The notes under the pieces were generated by a model. It saw only the letters and a program-made list of their open reading frames with translations, did no database searches and was not told where the DNA came from. This document shows positions 60,895-64,000 of a DNA stretch of 64,000 nucleotides, one piece after another. Origin of the DNA: Rhodosorus marinus (taxonomy: Eukaryota > Rhodophyta > Stylonematophyceae > Stylonematales > Stylonemataceae); the NCBI GenBank assembly GCA_029953675.1, contig JAMWBK010000008.1:248001-312000 (forward strand). Reading direction: 5' to 3'. Each line of letters begins with the position of its first letter. Within the stretch, counting starts at the first letter, position 1. The position numbers and the translations under genes were made by a program.

Positions 60895-61972
60895 TTACTC
60901 GTCATCCAGGGGTGGACGCTCAAGCAACATCTCTCGAAGTACAATTCGGATTTCGTTGGTGTCGTCTCCACGAAGGACGCACTTTGTGTATTTGCACTCA
61001 ACCTTCATTTGCACCTGATTAGAATTAAAGTGGATGATAAGCAATACACAGAACCCTTCGAACTCGCTAGTATTGTTCAATTTATGATACGAACCATTTC
61101 GTACGCGCCGCGGATGATTCCGCATAGAATATTTGCATACCAGAGATCGCTATACCGGTCCTGAGCAAGAAAAGAAATGAAACCGACGTTCAGGAACTTT
61201 TTGTGCCGTCGGTGGCTCTTTATAAGGCTCGAAAGAGTCCTGATTCTCTACGGAGTCTTTTCTTACAGGAAGCTCGGTAAACTCGGTTAAAGGATTGTCA
61301 TCGAACTGCAGGCTATAGGAAAGTGAGCCCAACATTACACAACTCATTAGACCATGAGAAGATTTGCGGGGAAAAGTTGGTTTCAACCATACTCAGGCAT
61401 ACCTGAACTCCGTCTTGTCTGAATTCCAGTCAACCGTGTTCGCAACAACACCCAAGTACATTTTGAATGCAACCTTTGCGACGATCTCCGCAGAGTCCAC
61501 AAATGACGAGATCGTATCTATGCCAGAGTCAAGATAACCTGCAATAAGAAATCGTGGACCAAGCAGCAGAAGCTTTTCGCCAACGCTTACAGATTTTCGA
61601 ATTTGCAATGACATCCTCGATGAGGCGGATTCCTTGAAATAATCCAAGAAGTAAAGACAGTCAGCTCCTCTAGAGCGAAAGCGGACCAGAAATAACCGAT
61701 GTATCCGAAGGACTTACCTATGTTGTATCCCATCTGGTCTAACTGTTTATTGACCTCATCAGGTTCTTCATAATCGACCAGCAGTTGCTTAACAGTACTC
61801 CCATAACTACAACCATTTCGAGAGATAGCTTAGAGCCAAAAACGAAAAATCTCCCATCAAGCTCTTCCAGATCGCTCAAAATAACTTACGTCAAAGCGAG
61901 GAGCTCAGCGCTAACTCGATCCGAACTCTGAAAAACAGTCTCCCCGAGACGCTGCAAGTTCACTTTTGACAT
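60895..61972 (-). CDS. TRAPPC3: TRAPP complex subunit 3 (BET3)
   Basis: Seven small exons (61972-61890, 61806-61718, 61632-61591, 61538-61403, 61312-61267, 61160-61095, 61014-60895) join in phase to 193 residues. Landmarks: SAELLALTYGSTVKQLLVDY, MGYNIGIRLIEDVIANSK, DSAEIVAKVAFKMYLGVVAN, LQFDDNPLTEFTELP, YANILCGIIRGAYEMVQMKV and CVLRGDDTNEIRIVLREML. BET3 is the core subunit of the TRAPP tethering factors for ER-Golgi traffic. The segment before DSAEIVAKV is longer than in human TRAPPC3, and the acylated Cys of that region has no obvious equivalent at the same place. Exon 3 is only 42 nt, and the exon 6 donor is GTTCGT (weak). Confidence 0.93.
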
Positions 61973-62390
61973 CTTCCTTATCGAAAGCAAAAACAAAAAA
62001 ATCCTTTTCCCAAATGGTTCAGAAGCCTGGTCTACCCTAAATCCAATCAATGGACGCAGACCTGATTCATCTTACCCACAGCACCCGCTTCCCCAAGGCT
62101 CACGAATCCACAGTCACTCCCTTCCATCATCACGCTTTGGAAGACCAAAACTTGCTCCTCATCCTTCTTGATCGGAAGAATCCAAGGATCGATTAGGACG
62201 TGGAGCGGTGGTCGATATGATCAGCTTGAAGAAGTACAAAGCATAGCTTCAATCATTGCTTGTCCTTCCTGTTCTGAGCTCGAACGTCCAGCGTAGGTTG
62301 GTGGTTTCTTGGCGAAGGACTTTTTTTCGAGCATCAAGGGACGATCCAACTCAGCGTCTTTGATTGCTTTGGATGAAAGGTTAGCCGTGC
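61973..62390. promoter_or_regulatory. Divergent spacer between TRAPPC3 and flavodoxin-like gene
   Basis: These 418 bp separate two divergent ATGs and must hold both promoters. No clear TATA box is seen. Confidence 0.45.
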
Positions 62391-63282
62391 ATGATGGAGG
62401 TTGCTTGTCAGAGCGAAAGAGCAAGCTTGCTTTCAACTACTACCGGGAGAAGTCGGATAGTCATCAACAGATTGCTTCTGTCTTTGAGTACGGTGTTTCT
62501 GGTTTTCGGTCTGTTCATGTGGTCGAGCGGAGGAGCGATCGTTCGGGACAGTTTCGAGGGTGTGGGGAGGCGAAGTAGTTCAAAGCAGGTCCATATCCTT
62601 GTGATATCCTTACCAGAATCGGAGCATCCGAACAGTCATCGAATGGCGCGACACGTTCTGGACGGAGCGAGGTCAGTAGTTGGCCTGGACTCGGCAAAGC
62701 TGCTCGAGTCCAATAAGGTCGATTTTGAAAAGGACATCCTGAGCTGGTCCGATGCAGTAGTCGTGGGCTCTCCAGTTTATATGGCTAATCCACATCCAAA
62801 GGTCTGGAATCGACAAGTTTCAATTAGCTTTTGCAGTAGCTGACCTGAAGTCTGCTCAACAATCCACCAGATCCTAGAATTGTTTGGCAATTGGAACTTT
62901 TCCAAAGACCTTTCTGGCAAAGTGGGCGCTGCTTTTGTGAGTGGAGGAGGAATCTCCGGCGGCCAAGAGCATGTCCTCACTGCGCTGTTGATGGCTCTGT
63001 TAGAATATCGGATGATGATCGTTGGAGGCGAACGATGGACAGAAGCTTTTGGCGCAGCAGCAGTCGTAAGCAAGTCATCAATAGGAATACAATGGTATGC
63101 TTATGCTGAATTTCGTCATGTGAACCGTCTGTCGCTCTGCCTCAATTCGGAAAACCGGCACATAATAATAGACCGATGAAGCTCCGTTCTATGACCCCAA
63201 CTTACAGGCACTGTTCCTATCGAAAGCGGAGGGTCTAGGGCGACGGGTCGCAAGCGTTACCTTAAAACTCAACAATTGCTGA
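62391..63282 (+). CDS. Membrane-anchored WrbA-like flavodoxin/quinone reductase
   Basis: Exons 62391-62801, 62871-63065 and 63172-63282 give 238 residues. Residues about 25-48 (INRLLLSLSTVFLVFGLFMW) form one membrane span. The flavodoxin-like domain follows: VHILVISLPESEHPNSHRMA, WSDAVVVGSPVYMANPHPK (FMN-side loop, as SPVYwg.. in WrbA), LSGKVGAAFVSGGGISGGQE, LLEYRMMIVGG, EAFGAAAV and C-terminal LFLSKAEGLGRRVASVTLKL. WrbA-type NAD(P)H:quinone oxidoreductases carry FMN and reduce quinones by two electrons. They are normally soluble, so the N-terminal anchor is unusual. The usual N-terminal 'YS..G' phosphate loop is altered to SLPESEHPNS. A second ATG lies 3 nt on. Confidence 0.75.
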
Positions 63283-63614
63283 AAGTCTACAGATAATCTC
63301 ACATCGACGAGCACTTCCGAGTCCAGGTAGATATCCTGGGAGTGGACGTGAACTAGGAACTCTACAGACGCATCAGGTCTGGCGTGATCAACACTCTTTG
63401 AAGGCCAGTACTACGGGTCTCCGATGTTTCGGTCAAAAGCTGATGGCGTTTACTTTTGTTTTCAAATTGATAAAATTTCTGTACATGGACAAGGACTCCA
63501 CCCGGAGAACAGGGCAACTACGTGTGTTGGTGCACATCTTCGAGACGCATAACCGGCTGGTCACAGAACTGCGGATATCTGGCATCGCTGCAACTCGGGA
63601 CCAAAAACATAAAT
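63283..63614. other. Intergenic between convergent genes
   Basis: No gene seen. Confidence 0.45.
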
Positions 63615-63986
63615 TTATGCAACCGGGACCGATGGCGGTTGCTCAATTGCTCCTTCCCCTGGTTGTTGGGGCACTACCTGGAACGGATCATTCTGCTGTG
63701 CAGTGGTTCTCAGAGGGGCTCTTGTCACTGCTGGCCGGAAAATATTCTGCCATGGTTCGGGCATATCCCCAATCGGATTCCACCCCGGAATTCTCTGCTT
63801 CCTAATCTTTCCCCTAACCTTGATCTTGTCGTTCGTCCATATCAACGTGGTATGTGTGATTAGCTCCTCCTTATACATTAACGCAAGAGTCTCCAAATTA
63901 TAAGGGCCTTGCTTCCTGTAGGGGTCTCTCTTGTCCTCCTGCGACAAGTAATAGTACACAACCGGTGGTGGTTCAAACAGTCCCAT
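63615..63986 (-). CDS. GYF-like domain protein, possibly cut by the window edge
   Basis: An ATG frame of 123 codons. YYYLSQEDKRDPYRKQGPYN, LETLALMYKEELITHTTLIW and WNPIGDMPEPW fit the GYF/GYF_2 pattern (aromatic strand, 'GP...le.l..ly..g.i...tlvW', then 'W.pi...p'). Such domains bind Pro-rich peptides. The C-terminal 45 residues are Gln/Pro-rich. The frame stays open upstream to the window end, so the ATG may be internal and the exon may continue beyond 64000. Confidence 0.5.
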   Translation of the reverse strand: MGLFEPPPVVYYYLSQEDKRDPYRKQGPYNLETLALMYKEELITHTTLIWTNDKIKVRGKIRKQRIPGWNPIGDMPEPWQNIFRPAVTRAPLRTTAQQNDPFQVVPQQPGEGAIEQPPSVPVA

Positions 63987-64000
63987 TGTACAACAATACT

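Overview
This window is nuclear DNA of a photosynthetic eukaryote. Most conserved genes are split by short GT-AG introns (about 50-180 nt), gene order is mixed on both strands, and the gene set includes CDC45, a nucleoporin, an mRNA cap methyltransferase, TRAPP and GET components beside plastid functions (Mg-protoporphyrin methyltransferase, 3-dehydroquinate synthase, RimP, a chlorophyll-binding-like membrane protein). The plastid candidates begin with an early phenylalanine (MAFI, MGFV, MAGFV, MLGF) and lack a leading signal peptide. That is the transit-peptide style of red algae and glaucophytes; a red alga is my best guess (inference).

Layout. 1-3.3 kb: no gene seen. 3.3-4.9 kb: intact EamA/DMT transporter (-). 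4.9-9.4 kb: non-coding with old tandem duplications. 9.4-10.6 kb: decayed inverted paralogue of that transporter (+). 11.1-18.7 kb: dense block RRP36 (-), UTP5/WDR43 (+), RPB11 (-), cap methyltransferase (+), i.e. two divergent pairs, one for early ribosome assembly and one for Pol II transcription and capping. 19.4-22.2 kb: CDC45. 22.7 kb: small membrane protein. 23-28 kb: transposon-derived desert with an LTR-retrotransposon gag fragment folded into a long inverted repeat. 28.4-33 kb: small unknown gene, chlM, chlorophyll-binding-like gene. 33.6-35.3 kb: 3-dehydroquinate synthase. 37-40.4 kb: Gln/Ala-rich protein, an unrecognised spliced gene, GRAM-domain protein. 42.1-45.4 kb: glutathione reductase and RimP. 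45.4-49.4 kb: gene desert with AT and G tracts. 49.4-64 kb: unknown small gene, dolichyl-diphosphatase, NUP160-like nucleoporin, GET4, retrotransposon RT relics, TRAPPC3/BET3, membrane-anchored WrbA-like flavodoxin, and a GYF-like protein at the right edge.

Functional themes: plastid metabolism (chlorophyll, shikimate, translation), nuclear housekeeping (replication, transcription, rRNA processing, pore) and endomembrane traffic. No operon-like cluster is apparent. Gene models were built by hand from conserved protein motifs, GT/AG sites and reading-phase agreement. Exon limits are therefore predictions, but every multi-exon model listed as conserved closes in frame.
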